Source: Candidatus Sulfopaludibacter sp. SbA3
GTDB lineage: Bacteria; Acidobacteriota; Terriglobia; 20CM-2-55-15
Assembly: GCA_945865815.1 (NCBI GenBank)
Contig: CAMBFR010000019.1
Coordinates: 1-43,793 of the forward strand
Length of the DNA: 43,793 nucleotides
Direction of reading: 5' to 3'
Shown here: positions 1 to 7,523 of the stretch, in pieces
How the letters are laid out: every line of letters starts with the position of its first letter
Numbering within the stretch: the stretch's first letter is position 1
The notes under the pieces: model-generated
Seen by the model: only the letters and a program-made list of their open reading frames with translations
Databases searched by the model: none
What the model was told of the DNA's origin: nothing
Program-made: the position numbers and the translations under genes

Positions 1-17
1 CCCCCCCCCCCCCCCCC
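1..17. repeat. 17-base poly-C run at window edge
   Basis: The first 17 bases are all C. This is the longest homopolymer I noticed in the window and it sits exactly at the edge, so it may be a contig-end or assembly artefact rather than biology. A short T run (about 30-37) and a TATACT hexamer (44-49) that could serve as a -10 box follow before the first gene at 68, but no matching -35 box is visible. Confidence 0.6.
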
Positions 18-67
18 GGAATACCCCGATTTTTTTCTCCGGATATACTGTAGATGGCGTTCAAACC

Positions 68-706
68 ATGATCACCGCTACATTCTTCACATTCTATTTT
101 CTTCAGACGATCGCGCAGGAGCCGGCAGTCCCCCTGTTGTTGATTGCCGCGCCACCGGCCGCACAGACACAGACGGTGGGTACCGGCGTCGTGATCCTCG
201 ATGGCGCCATCAGCCGTGAGGGACGGCTCGTGGATGTCCGGGTCCTGCAGGGGACGTCGGACTTCATCGAACCGTCGCTGCGTGCTGTCCGGCAGTGGGA
301 GTTCGGACCTCCTGAAGCTGTTGAAACGTTCAGCCTGCAGGAGCGGATCAGCATCACTTTCCTTTATCGTGAGCGCGCCATTCTGGCCGAGCCCCCACAC
401 GATTTCAATATTGGAACTGTTTCCGCCGCCGGTGACCATCCTCCGCTGCCCACCACTGTTGTCGATCCGGGCTATCCGGCCAATTCGATAGGCCGCGGCT
501 CGGTCATCGTGCAAGGGCGGATCCGCATGGACGGAAGCGTGGAGCGCGTCACCGTGGTGCGCCCGGAGCCTTCGCTGACGGAGGCAACCGCGGCTGCGGT
601 CGAGCGTTGGAAGTTCGCGCCGGCATTGCGGGCAGGTATGCCGGCCTCGGGTTCTGCAATCGCAGTTGTGGTTTTTCAGCAGCCGGTGCTTTCCATTATT
701 CGATGA
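68..706 (+). CDS. TonB C-terminal-domain protein (double domain)
   Basis: This 212-residue exported or periplasmic protein has two successive regions resembling the TonB C-terminal fold, at about residues 37-100 and 140-208. Each shows the pattern 'G.V.(L/Q).G.I...G.(L/V)..V.V..G/P....SL..A...A(V)..W.F.P'. The second half, ending in RWKFAPALRAG and a hydrophobic beta strand, is the clearer match. The N-terminus is a short hydrophobic stretch (about residues 3-16) that could be a signal sequence or anchor. The proline-rich periplasm-spanning linker of a classical TonB is missing, so this is probably an accessory TonB-like protein rather than the main energy transducer. No good Shine-Dalgarno sequence precedes the ATG. 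Its stop codon overlaps the next gene's start (ATGA, 703-706), which implies translational coupling. Assignment to the TonB_C family is by pattern; the partner is unknown. Confidence 0.7.
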   Translation: MITATFFTFYFLQTIAQEPAVPLLLIAAPPAAQTQTVGTGVVILDGAISREGRLVDVRVLQGTSDFIEPSLRAVRQWEFGPPEAVETFSLQERISITFLYRERAILAEPPHDFNIGTVSAAGDHPPLPTTVVDPGYPANSIGRGSVIVQGRIRMDGSVERVTVVRPEPSLTEATAAAVERWKFAPALRAGMPASGSAIAVVVFQQPVLSIIR

Positions 707-1416
707 AGATTGTCACCTACAACATTCATAAAGCTCGCGGAATGGATGGCCGCGTCAGTATCAAGCGCATCGCCGACGTGCTGGGCGAGGTGGACGCCGA
801 TATCATTGCGCTTCAGGAAGTCTTCTCGAAATCCACGGGAAAGGAAGGACAGGCCGAGACGCTGGCGTCCATTCTGGATATGAACATCGCGTTCGGATGC
901 ACGCGTCATCAACGCGGACAGCCGTACGGAAACGCGATCCTCACGCGGTGGCCGATCCTGGAATGGCGCGACATGGAATTGTCATGGATGCATCGCGAAC
1001 GAAGAGGCTGTATTCGCGCCGATGTCAAAACGCCACGCGGCACCCTGCACATCTACAACATTCACATGGGAACCAGCTACTGGGAGAGACGACATCAGGT
1101 ACGAAGCTTTATGGCGTCCAAACAAATCCACGAACAACTGGAAGGCCCGCGAGTGCTGGTGGGCGACTTCAACGAATGGATACGCGGACTGACCACGCGG
1201 ATACTATCGGAGAAATTTGAAAGCCTGAACCTCCAGCTTCACGTCAAGAAACGGCGGAGCTATCCGGGCCTCCTGCCCATGCTGCACCTCGACCATATCT
1301 ACTTCGAACGGCCGCTTCATATTGAAAAAGCCGAACTGGTACGCACCCGCCTGTCTGCGATCGCTTCCGACCACCTGCCCCTCGCGGCCCGATTTGTCTG
1401 GCCAAACGATCAATAA
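703..1416 (+). CDS. endonuclease/exonuclease/phosphatase family protein
   Basis: A 237-residue protein of the EEP (DNase I-like) superfamily, whose members hydrolyse phosphodiester or phosphomonoester bonds with a divalent metal. The family motifs occur in order: N7 in TYNIHKARG, catalytic E39 in IALQE, N119/H121 in YNIHMG, D155 and N157 in VGDFNEW, D198 in LDHIY, and the D223-H224 pair in SDHLP. There is no signal peptide, so it is probably cytoplasmic. An open frame continues upstream to 607, but the ATG at 703 is preferred: it begins right at the conserved KIVTYNIH strand and overlaps the preceding stop codon as ATGA. The substrate cannot be read from sequence; nucleic acid, phospholipid and inositol phosphate are all used by relatives. 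The 3' end overlaps the convergent glutathione peroxidase gene by 7 bases. Confidence 0.85.
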   Translation: MKIVTYNIHKARGMDGRVSIKRIADVLGEVDADIIALQEVFSKSTGKEGQAETLASILDMNIAFGCTRHQRGQPYGNAILTRWPILEWRDMELSWMHRERRGCIRADVKTPRGTLHIYNIHMGTSYWERRHQVRSFMASKQIHEQLEGPRVLVGDFNEWIRGLTTRILSEKFESLNLQLHVKKRRSYPGLLPMLHLDHIYFERPLHIEKAELVRTRLSAIASDHLPLAARFVWPNDQ

Positions 1417-1955
1417 CTCCGGGCCAGCGCATCCTCGACGGCTTTCACCATTTCACCCGACAGGGGCTCAACCGGGGACTTGAAACGGCCAATGACCTTG
1501 CCGTCACGGCCTACAAGAAACTTTTCGAAATTCCATTCGACTTCGCCTCGGAACCTGGGATCGGTTGCCGATGTGAGGTACTTGTAGAGCGGATGCTGTG
1601 CGCGCCCAACCACAGTGATTTTCGAAAACATGTCGAACTTCACACCGTAGTTCTGCTGGCAAAACTGCGCGATCTGGGCGTTGCTGCCCGGCTCCTGCGC
1701 CCCGAAATCATTGGATGGGAAGCCCAGGATACGCAGTCCCTTCGCGGCATACCTGTCGTGAAGTGCCTGCAGCCCCGCGTATTGCGGCGTATATCCACAC
1801 TGGCTCGCCACGTTCACCATCAGGACGACTTTCCCCTGATATCCCGAGAGTTGGGCAGTTTTTCCGTCAATGGCGGTCATGTTGAAATCGAGCGCTGCCG
1901 GAACACCCGAACCACCCTGAGCCATCGCGAGCATTAAGAGAAACAGTTGAGTCAT
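1410..1955 (-). CDS. glutathione peroxidase family protein (thiol peroxidase)
   Basis: A 181-residue protein with the glutathione peroxidase fold, expected to reduce hydroperoxides. The peroxidatic cysteine is C53 in NVASQCGYT and the WNFEKF signature gives W141 and N142. A second cysteine, C99 in IAQFCQ, lies where thioredoxin-dependent family members carry the resolving cysteine, so thioredoxin is a more likely reductant than glutathione. The usual FPCNQFG motif reads FPSNDFG here, which replaces the catalytic-tetrad glutamine with D83 and the neighbouring cysteine with S81. The first 13 or so residues are hydrophobic and could act as a short, uncharged export signal, so the location is uncertain. 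The ATG at 1955 has an AAAGGA ribosome-binding site about 8 bases upstream. The gene stands alone and overlaps the convergent upstream neighbour by 7 bases. Confidence 0.9.
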   Translation of the reverse strand: MTQLFLLMLAMAQGGSGVPAALDFNMTAIDGKTAQLSGYQGKVVLMVNVASQCGYTPQYAGLQALHDRYAAKGLRILGFPSNDFGAQEPGSNAQIAQFCQQNYGVKFDMFSKITVVGRAQHPLYKYLTSATDPRFRGEVEWNFEKFLVGRDGKVIGRFKSPVEPLSGEMVKAVEDALARSY

Positions 1956-2047
1956 AGCGGGATCCTTTCGTTAGCCGGACGATTATAACGTCACCACCCA
2001 AATCCCACTCTTTCTTCGTCCAGGTCTTTTGGGGGATAGTATTCGTT

Positions 2048-2617
2048 ATGAGCCTAAGAGAGCGGTTGTATCGTTTTCGCTCGTTCTGGGTCTTCCCTCT
2101 CGCCGCAATGGGGTTGATCTATGTTGCGTTCCGCGGCGATCCCGGAAGCCTGAAGAATTTTTTATGGCTTTTCCCCATGGGACTGGCAGCCTGGACCCTG
2201 ATCGAATACGGGCTGCATCGATTCGTGTTTCACATCACCTGCCGCAGTCCGCGGCTGAGCGAAATACTGAACGCCTCGCATATCGAGCATCACCGGGCTC
2301 CGCGCAATCCCGACAGGCTCTTTGTTCATCTGAATTACAGCCTGGTTATTTCGACTTTGCTCTTCGGCGGGCTCTACGCTGCGTTTGGAAGAATGGACTT
2401 TTCCGCGGGCATGCTTTGCGGCATCTGGGCTGGATTTCTATATTACGAGGCCGTGCACTACCGGTCTCATCTGACATCCGCAGCCACCGGACTCATCGGC
2501 CGGCAGCGGCGCGCTCACTTCTACCACCACTTTACGAACAACGCCCGGTGTTTCGGCGTCACAACGCCGCTCTGGGATTTTGTCTTCAGAACACAGTTGC
2601 CGCGGGCAGGCCGATAA
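2048..2617 (+). CDS. fatty acid hydroxylase / sterol desaturase family membrane protein
   Basis: A 189-residue integral membrane di-iron enzyme of the fatty acid hydroxylase superfamily. The histidine clusters expected to bind iron are present: HRFVFH (H57, H62), HIEHH (H78, H81, H82), H137 in EAVHYRSH, and HFYHH (H157, H160, H161). Hydrophobic segments near residues 13-28, 38-53, 97-113 and 118-134 would form the membrane part. The family hydroxylates or desaturates lipid chains such as fatty acids, ceramides or carotenoids; the actual substrate is unknown. A GGGGGA ribosome-binding site lies about 11 bases before the ATG at 2048. The gene is single and its stop is only three bases from the stop of the convergent gene, so there is no room for a separate terminator. 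Confidence 0.88.
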   Translation: MSLRERLYRFRSFWVFPLAAMGLIYVAFRGDPGSLKNFLWLFPMGLAAWTLIEYGLHRFVFHITCRSPRLSEILNASHIEHHRAPRNPDRLFVHLNYSLVISTLLFGGLYAAFGRMDFSAGMLCGIWAGFLYYEAVHYRSHLTSAATGLIGRQRRAHFYHHFTNNARCFGVTTPLWDFVFRTQLPRAGR

Positions 2618-2620
2618 TTC

Positions 2621-3061
2621 TTACTTTTTCGACGGATTGGCCATCGCCTTGATTCCCTCATACGCCCCGGGCGCGTTATGGTTGAGCCAGTCGATGTATT
2701 TCTGGCAGGCGATCTCGAGGTTGCGGTAGATCAACGGATTCTTTCGAACCTTCCGCATTTCTTCGACCAGCGGGCGGATCTTTTCAAAGACGAACAGCAT
2801 TTCGCCGTTGGTCTCGAAGAATAGTTCCGGATTGACGATTCCGCGGACAAGAAACGTTGCGGCCATGTCCCAATAGGTGGTGACCTGGCGGTAATAGGCG
2901 TTGTGCTCGCTGCCTGGGGGATATTTGTCCATCAACTCTGCGGGCGAGCTTGCAGAAAAGTGTCCCGTGAACCAGGTTCGCGCGGCCCGAAGCCGTTCTT
3001 CACGGCGCATGTCATAGAGTTTGAGAATAAGTTCCGCGTCCTGATATGTTGCCTGTGACAT
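2621..3061 (-). CDS. hypothetical soluble helical protein
   Basis: A 146-residue protein I do not recognise. It looks alpha-helical and soluble, with no signal peptide or membrane segment. Notable features are an N-terminal helix rich in Arg and Glu (LYDMRREERLRAAR), a tryptophan- and tyrosine-rich middle (residues about 24-70), and a second charged helix (EKIRPLVEEMRKVRKN). A GTG at 3073 would add four residues, but the ATG at 3061 is chosen because an AAGGTGG ribosome-binding site lies 8 bases upstream. The gene begins 28 bases after the adenylate cyclase stop on the same strand, so the two are probably co-transcribed and may be functionally linked. It resembles small uncharacterised proteins with a DUF4760-like look, but I cannot confirm that. 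Confidence 0.75.
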   Translation of the reverse strand: MSQATYQDAELILKLYDMRREERLRAARTWFTGHFSASSPAELMDKYPPGSEHNAYYRQVTTYWDMAATFLVRGIVNPELFFETNGEMLFVFEKIRPLVEEMRKVRKNPLIYRNLEIACQKYIDWLNHNAPGAYEGIKAMANPSKK

Positions 3062-3089
3062 TCGATTTTCCACCTTACTTATGTATGAA

Positions 3090-4802
3090 TTATTCCGCCG
3101 GGCGGCGTGAGGCCTTGAAAGCGGCCTCTTTGGCTTCCTTGAGTTGTTCCTTCAGTTCGATGATCTGCTTGTTCGCCTTTCGAAATTCGACTTCCCGTTC
3201 CTCGGCCGAATCCTGATGCTTGCGTTCCATGCGCGACCTCAGGCGGTTGGCCTCTTCGATCTTGAGATCGAATTGCGCCTGCAGTTCCGCCGACACCTGC
3301 CGGCGAACGGCTGCCTGCGCATCGGGCAATGCCTGTTCAAGCTGCTGGACGCGGGCCGACAGGCGCTCATTCTGCTCGGCCAGTTGCGCGTTCAGGGATT
3401 CGACTTCCTGTTTCAGCCTGCCGCGCTCCTGGTTCGCTTCGATCAGCTTGGGCTCGTATTGCGCGCGCAATTCCTGGTAGACCTCGCTGCGCAAGGTGTC
3501 CTTGCTGTTCTGAAGCTCACGCTCCAGCTTTTGAAGCTTCATGTTGAGCTGGTCGCGCTCGGTCTCCCATTGAATCTTCGAATCTTCGAAATCCTTTTCC
3601 AATTGCCCCGCGGATTTCGGGCCAGGGCCAGAGGAACCCGGCGGAAGCTTTCCCAGCTTTTCGAGGACTGCGCGGCGCGCCGCCTCTTTCTTGTCCTCCG
3701 CCGCGGCGGGTCCCTTCTTGAATCGTTCAAGCTCGGCGGTAAGGCGCCTGCGTTCGCCCTCCCACTGGAGCTGCCACTCCTCTTTGGCCTCGGCTACTTT
3801 GGCTTCCACCTGCTCGCGCAGGGCCGTTGCCATTCTGGCGGGATTGTTTGAACGCTCCATGGCTTCAACCACAGTGCCCTGCATGCTGTTGATCTGTGTC
3901 TTGAGCGTCTCCCGGTCGGCAGCCCACTTCTCATTGGCTGCGACCAGATCCTGCTCCACCTGGCGCCGGGCGCTGATCGCTTCTTCAAGCTGGAACCGCA
4001 ACTCGGATTGCAGATCTTCGGAAACCCGCTGACGTGCGCCTTCGCGGGCCTGCTCGACGGACTCTTCGAGTTGCTCGATTTCCGCCGTCAGATTGCGGCG
4101 CTCCGCCCGCCACTGCTCGCGGGAGTTCTCCATGTCCTCTTCAAGCTTCTCGAACTGGCGCTTGGCGTCCTTCAGCTTCTTGTCGAACTGGGCCTGCAAT
4201 TCTTCGATGAGCTGCTCGGTGGCGGATTCGGACCATGCCAGCGCATACAACTCGATGGGCTCGTCCTTGCCTTTCATTTCGGCGCGGCCCATGTGCGCGC
4301 ACTGCAGGCCCGCAGCCTTGGCCGCATCGACCAGAACGTCGGTAATCAGAATCTGATCCGGCTCACACACGTGCTGGGTGCGGGCAGCCGCATTGACGAC
4401 GTCGCCGAAAACGTCATTGTCCTTTTCGAGGCCAAGGCCCGTGTGAATGCCGATACGAATATGGATCTGCTCGCCTTCGGCCCTTCCCTTCCGGTCCTCC
4501 GCGAGCGCCTTCTGCATTCCGACCGCGGCCTGCACCGAGCCGATTTGATTGGAAAACGACGCCATGATCGCGTCGCCGATCGTCTTCACGACACGTCCGC
4601 CGGCTTTTTCGATTACGGGAAACAGGATGCCGTTATGCCGGTTGATCAGGGCCATGCCCGCGATATCGCCGTGCTTTTCGAAATACGCGGTCGAGCCCTT
4701 GATGTCTGTGAACATGATGGTCACCTTAGAGCGCATCTTCTCGAGCTCTTGTTCGGTGAGCGCCTTGGCGTCCAGCAGTTCCTGAATTTTGTTTTTATCC
4801 AT
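3090..4802 (-). CDS. class III adenylate cyclase with long C-terminal coiled coil
   Basis: A 570-residue soluble protein that should make cAMP from ATP. After a short N-terminal helix, the class III cyclase homology domain spans about residues 25-190. Numbered from the ATG at 4802, the metal-binding aspartates are D33 (FTDIKGST) and D77 (TIGDAIM), the adenine-selecting pair is K73 and D130, and the transition-state residues are N137 and R141 (VVNAAAR). All catalytic positions are present. From about residue 195 to the end the protein is almost entirely charged heptad coiled coil, broken near 365-395 by a Gly/Pro/Ser-rich hinge, with recurring QWexER..L units. There is no receiver, GAF, HAMP or membrane domain, so regulation probably comes through oligomerisation or partner binding by the coiled coil. 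A TTG one codon upstream is an alternative start. A small hypothetical gene follows in the same direction. Confidence 0.93.
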   Translation of the reverse strand: MDKNKIQELLDAKALTEQELEKMRSKVTIMFTDIKGSTAYFEKHGDIAGMALINRHNGILFPVIEKAGGRVVKTIGDAIMASFSNQIGSVQAAVGMQKALAEDRKGRAEGEQIHIRIGIHTGLGLEKDNDVFGDVVNAAARTQHVCEPDQILITDVLVDAAKAAGLQCAHMGRAEMKGKDEPIELYALAWSESATEQLIEELQAQFDKKLKDAKRQFEKLEEDMENSREQWRAERRNLTAEIEQLEESVEQAREGARQRVSEDLQSELRFQLEEAISARRQVEQDLVAANEKWAADRETLKTQINSMQGTVVEAMERSNNPARMATALREQVEAKVAEAKEEWQLQWEGERRRLTAELERFKKGPAAAEDKKEAARRAVLEKLGKLPPGSSGPGPKSAGQLEKDFEDSKIQWETERDQLNMKLQKLERELQNSKDTLRSEVYQELRAQYEPKLIEANQERGRLKQEVESLNAQLAEQNERLSARVQQLEQALPDAQAAVRRQVSAELQAQFDLKIEEANRLRSRMERKHQDSAEEREVEFRKANKQIIELKEQLKEAKEAAFKASRRPAE

Positions 4803-4854
4803 CAAAACGGCTTGATCATCCTGATAACGAGGAAATTAGCGAAAACCCGGTGGA

Positions 4855-7380
4855 TTATAACCCAAGAAAGAGAATTAACGGTTGGCCAGTTTTGTCGAAA
4901 AAGTACACGGTACCGGACGACGGCTGCCCGGCGCGGGGACTGAACAGCACAAATTGCATCGAGAACCCCCCGCCATCCGCGAGATGAGGGAAGATCAGCT
5001 CGGAACTCGCGGCCGTCAGCGACTCGTCAAAAGCGTGCATTTCGGTAAACAGAAATTCGCCTCGCTCGTTGGCGCGGGTCCTCAGAACAGTGGAAGCAAT
5101 GGCTGAATCCGAGGTGATACGCAGAAGCCCCCGGAATGGGACCGGGAGGGATTGAAAACCGGGGATGTTATTGAGAAACAGGGCCATTTGGCCGTTCGAC
5201 GGGAGAGACACGGAGGCGCTCAAGCCGGTCGCCGAGCCATCCAGGCCTGTCAGGTCGAGTCTTACATTCACATCCGCAGCAGCCGGATTCGCAAACGCAA
5301 CCGCCGGCTGAAGGGCGCTCGAAGTCTCGACGAAGGCTCTAAACGAATTGCCGCCCGCGAGGCCCAAAATCCCGGCTTCGGCAACAACGATGGAGCCGTT
5401 CCGCAACGTTACTATAGCGAAGGCCGAAGGCGCCCTTCCCTGGGGCAGCACGCGAACAGAACCACTTCGGAGGGCGCCGGTCCCGCCCGGACTGCCAACC
5501 GACCACGCGCCGCGCCCCCGCACCTCATACGGGAAGCTGCCGGCCGGTTCTCCGGATTTTGCCAAAAACTGGACGGTTCCGGCCATCAGGCCATCCGACG
5601 GGTTTACCAGGATGACTCGCGTCGTCCAGCCGGCTCCCTCGGCAAAGTGCGGAACTGTCGCCGGACCGGGGGCGCCCGCTCCCATCTCGACAATCGGCAC
5701 AGTCGACATCAGAAACTCGCCGCGTGAGTTGGTGATCCCGCGAATAGCCGTTGCGGAAACCGGAAACGACGCGGTGAAGCTGAACGTGCCGTTGATGGCC
5801 CCAGGCCCATTGAATGGAGCGCCATTCAGGAACGCGGAAACCTGCCCCCGTGCGGCAATTGCCGTGGTCCCATGCCCGAGATCATTTCCATTTCCGTCGG
5901 TAAAAAAGAATGAAAGGGTCACCGCTCCGTCGCTGGGGTTCGCAATCGCAACACCGGTGTTGATCGAAGGCCCGGCCTCGGCATAGAAGCGGCCTCCCGA
6001 AATCAGCGGCGATGCCGGAATAGATGCCTCGGAAACCACAACGCCATTCCGGGTGAGCCGCGCAATCGCAACGCCGGAGGGCAGCGGGTCGCCCCCATTT
6101 GCCTGGATACGGGCATAACCGGTGAGAAGTGACGGCGAACGGCCGCTCGTGGAAATGCTGAATGCGCCGCGATCCGCGGTCGAAAAGCTCATGGCCGTGG
6201 AAGATGTTCCCCCATCGGGATTCGTGATGCGCTGCACAGATCCCCCGATGGCCACGACATATAACTCTCCGGCCTCATCTTCCCCAAACGACGAAATGTT
6301 CAAGCTGGTATCGAGCAATACCGTCTGCACGCCCTCCCTCAGCATGAGGATCTCGCCAGAGCAATAATCACCGTAAATGTAGGCCCCGGGAGGCAGACTC
6401 TGCTGAGATCCACGATAGACGTAGCCTCCGGTAATGGAACATCGGCCGGCCGCGCCCGTGTTGTTGTACTCGGCAATCGGGGCTATGAAGCGGGAATCGG
6501 CGCAGGATCCCGGGCCAAGATTGGTGCATCGAGTTCCTTCCAGCAGCCGCCATCCGTAGTTCCCGCCGAGCGAGACGATATCGATTTCCTCACGCGCGCC
6601 CTGGCCGACATCAGCGGCGTAGAGCTGGCCGGTCGCGCGATCGAACGAAAAGCGCCAAGGGTTGCGCAGACCTGTGGCAAATATCTCGTCCCGTCCGGGA
6701 GAGCCGAAGAAAGGATTGGTTGAAGGCGAGGAATAGGGCGCCGACGCGCTCTGCGGCCTGTCCACATCAATTCGAAGAATCTTGCCAAGCAGGTCCTCGA
6801 TATTCTGGGCGCGATTTCCGGGGTCGTTGCCGGAGCCCCCATCACCCATCCCGATGTACAGAAAACTGTCGGGTCCAAACTCGATCATGCCGCCATTGTG
6901 ATTCTCGAATGGCTGAAGGATCGTCAGATGGACGGTCTCAGCCTGCTCGGCGATGTTGGGGTCCGCGGACACGCGATATTCCGCAACTACCGTGGCCCCG
7001 TCCGGACGGCGGGTATAGTTCACGAAAAAACGGCGGTTTGTCCGGAATTGCGGATGAAATGCGAGTCCGAGCAGGCCACGCTCGCCACCGGCAAGAACGC
7101 GCCCGGCGATATCGAGAAACACCGTGGCGGCGCCTGCCCCAGGCTGAAGCACCCGTATGCGGCCAGGCTGTTCGATGATGAATCGCCGATCCGTTCCGTC
7201 ACGCGCACTGGTCAGGTAAACGGGCTGAACAAGGCCTGAAAGGAGAGGCTGCAGCTCAATCCGGGGCGTTTGGGCGCTGAGATGAAGTGGCGCCGCCAGA
7301 ACCAACAACGTGAGAGCCAACCCAATAAACCTGTGGGCGCGGGGCTTCAGCCGGGCGCTTTGAAGATCAAGGGGAGGCAT
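4855..7380 (-). CDS. PQQ-type glucose/sorbosone dehydrogenase with C-terminal tandem module
   Basis: An 841-residue secreted protein. A signal peptide (about 1-36, ending LSAQ) leads into a six-bladed soluble quinoprotein dehydrogenase domain at about 40-390. That domain has [12 protein letters not shown], the catalytic-base motif NHNGG (H161), the GDGGSG loop and [13 protein letters not shown], as in aldose sugar dehydrogenases that oxidise sugars using PQQ and calcium. Residues 421-841 are a two-repeat module also found in the SBBP and NHL proteins of this window. The ATG at 7380 is chosen. An ATG at 7404 would add eight residues encoded inside the long palindrome that abuts the gene. Neither start has a clear ribosome-binding site, perhaps because the palindrome lies there. 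The gene follows the DUF885 lipoprotein by about 140 bases and precedes the cyclase by 52. The reaction is inferred from the family; the true substrate is unknown. Confidence 0.88.
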   Translation of the reverse strand: MPPLDLQSARLKPRAHRFIGLALTLLVLAAPLHLSAQTPRIELQPLLSGLVQPVYLTSARDGTDRRFIIEQPGRIRVLQPGAGAATVFLDIAGRVLAGGERGLLGLAFHPQFRTNRRFFVNYTRRPDGATVVAEYRVSADPNIAEQAETVHLTILQPFENHNGGMIEFGPDSFLYIGMGDGGSGNDPGNRAQNIEDLLGKILRIDVDRPQSASAPYSSPSTNPFFGSPGRDEIFATGLRNPWRFSFDRATGQLYAADVGQGAREEIDIVSLGGNYGWRLLEGTRCTNLGPGSCADSRFIAPIAEYNNTGAAGRCSITGGYVYRGSQQSLPPGAYIYGDYCSGEILMLREGVQTVLLDTSLNISSFGEDEAGELYVVAIGGSVQRITNPDGGTSSTAMSFSTADRGAFSISTSGRSPSLLTGYARIQANGGDPLPSGVAIARLTRNGVVVSEASIPASPLISGGRFYAEAGPSINTGVAIANPSDGAVTLSFFFTDGNGNDLGHGTTAIAARGQVSAFLNGAPFNGPGAINGTFSFTASFPVSATAIRGITNSRGEFLMSTVPIVEMGAGAPGPATVPHFAEGAGWTTRVILVNPSDGLMAGTVQFLAKSGEPAGSFPYEVRGRGAWSVGSPGGTGALRSGSVRVLPQGRAPSAFAIVTLRNGSIVVAEAGILGLAGGNSFRAFVETSSALQPAVAFANPAAADVNVRLDLTGLDGSATGLSASVSLPSNGQMALFLNNIPGFQSLPVPFRGLLRITSDSAIASTVLRTRANERGEFLFTEMHAFDESLTAASSELIFPHLADGGGFSMQFVLFSPRAGQPSSGTVYFFDKTGQPLILFLGL
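4858..6120 (-). other. tandem surface module, copy in sugar dehydrogenase
   Basis: This stretch codes for residues 421-841 of the sugar dehydrogenase. It contains two related repeats of about 200 residues each. The first runs from GYARIQ through [41 protein letters not shown] and [12 protein letters not shown]. The second runs from GSVRVLP through [34 protein letters not shown] and [10 protein letters not shown]. The same order of motifs appears at 9265-10602 and 35668-36985. I know of no named domain matching it. It is predicted to be all-beta and extracellular. Confidence 0.85.
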
Positions 7381-7381
7381 C

Positions 7382-7504
7382 TTGAAATTGGACGAATCCT
7401 GCATCTCAAATCCCGAAATCCCGAAATATCAGATTGGACCGGCGCCAGTCCAATTCAAGATTTCGGATTTCGGGATTTGAGATGCAGGATTCGTCCAATT
7501 TCAA
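7382..7504. repeat. long palindromic intergenic element (about 47-bp arms)
   Basis: The arms 7382-7430 and 7459-7504 are inverted copies, with the innermost ends differing by a few bases. Each arm contains the direct repeat AATCCCGAAATCCCGAAAT or its complement, and the centre holds a smaller palindrome (ATTGGAC...GTCCAAT). It lies between the DUF885 gene (stop at 7524) and the sugar dehydrogenase start (7380), and it would form a very stable hairpin in the transcript. No T-run follows, so it is not a textbook terminator. It resembles a REP or MITE-like element. Confidence 0.85.
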
Positions 7505-7523
7505 AATCTTCTCTTGCCTGCTG

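Noticed and set aside
607-703. Longer N-terminus for the EEP gene starting at 607
   Set aside because: The extra 32 residues lie inside the preceding gene and precede the first conserved strand. The ATG at 703 overlaps the stop codon and fits the family start.
2048-2652. An alternative 207-residue open frame over the fatty acid hydroxylase gene
   Set aside because: The frame at 2048-2617 has all the histidine clusters and a good ribosome-binding site. The other frame is Arg/Ser-rich without motifs.
4008-4943. A 311-residue open frame opposite the adenylate cyclase
   Set aside because: It overlaps the cyclase domain, whose catalytic motifs are all intact on the other strand, and shows only low-complexity Leu/Phe-rich translation typical of antisense to coiled coils.
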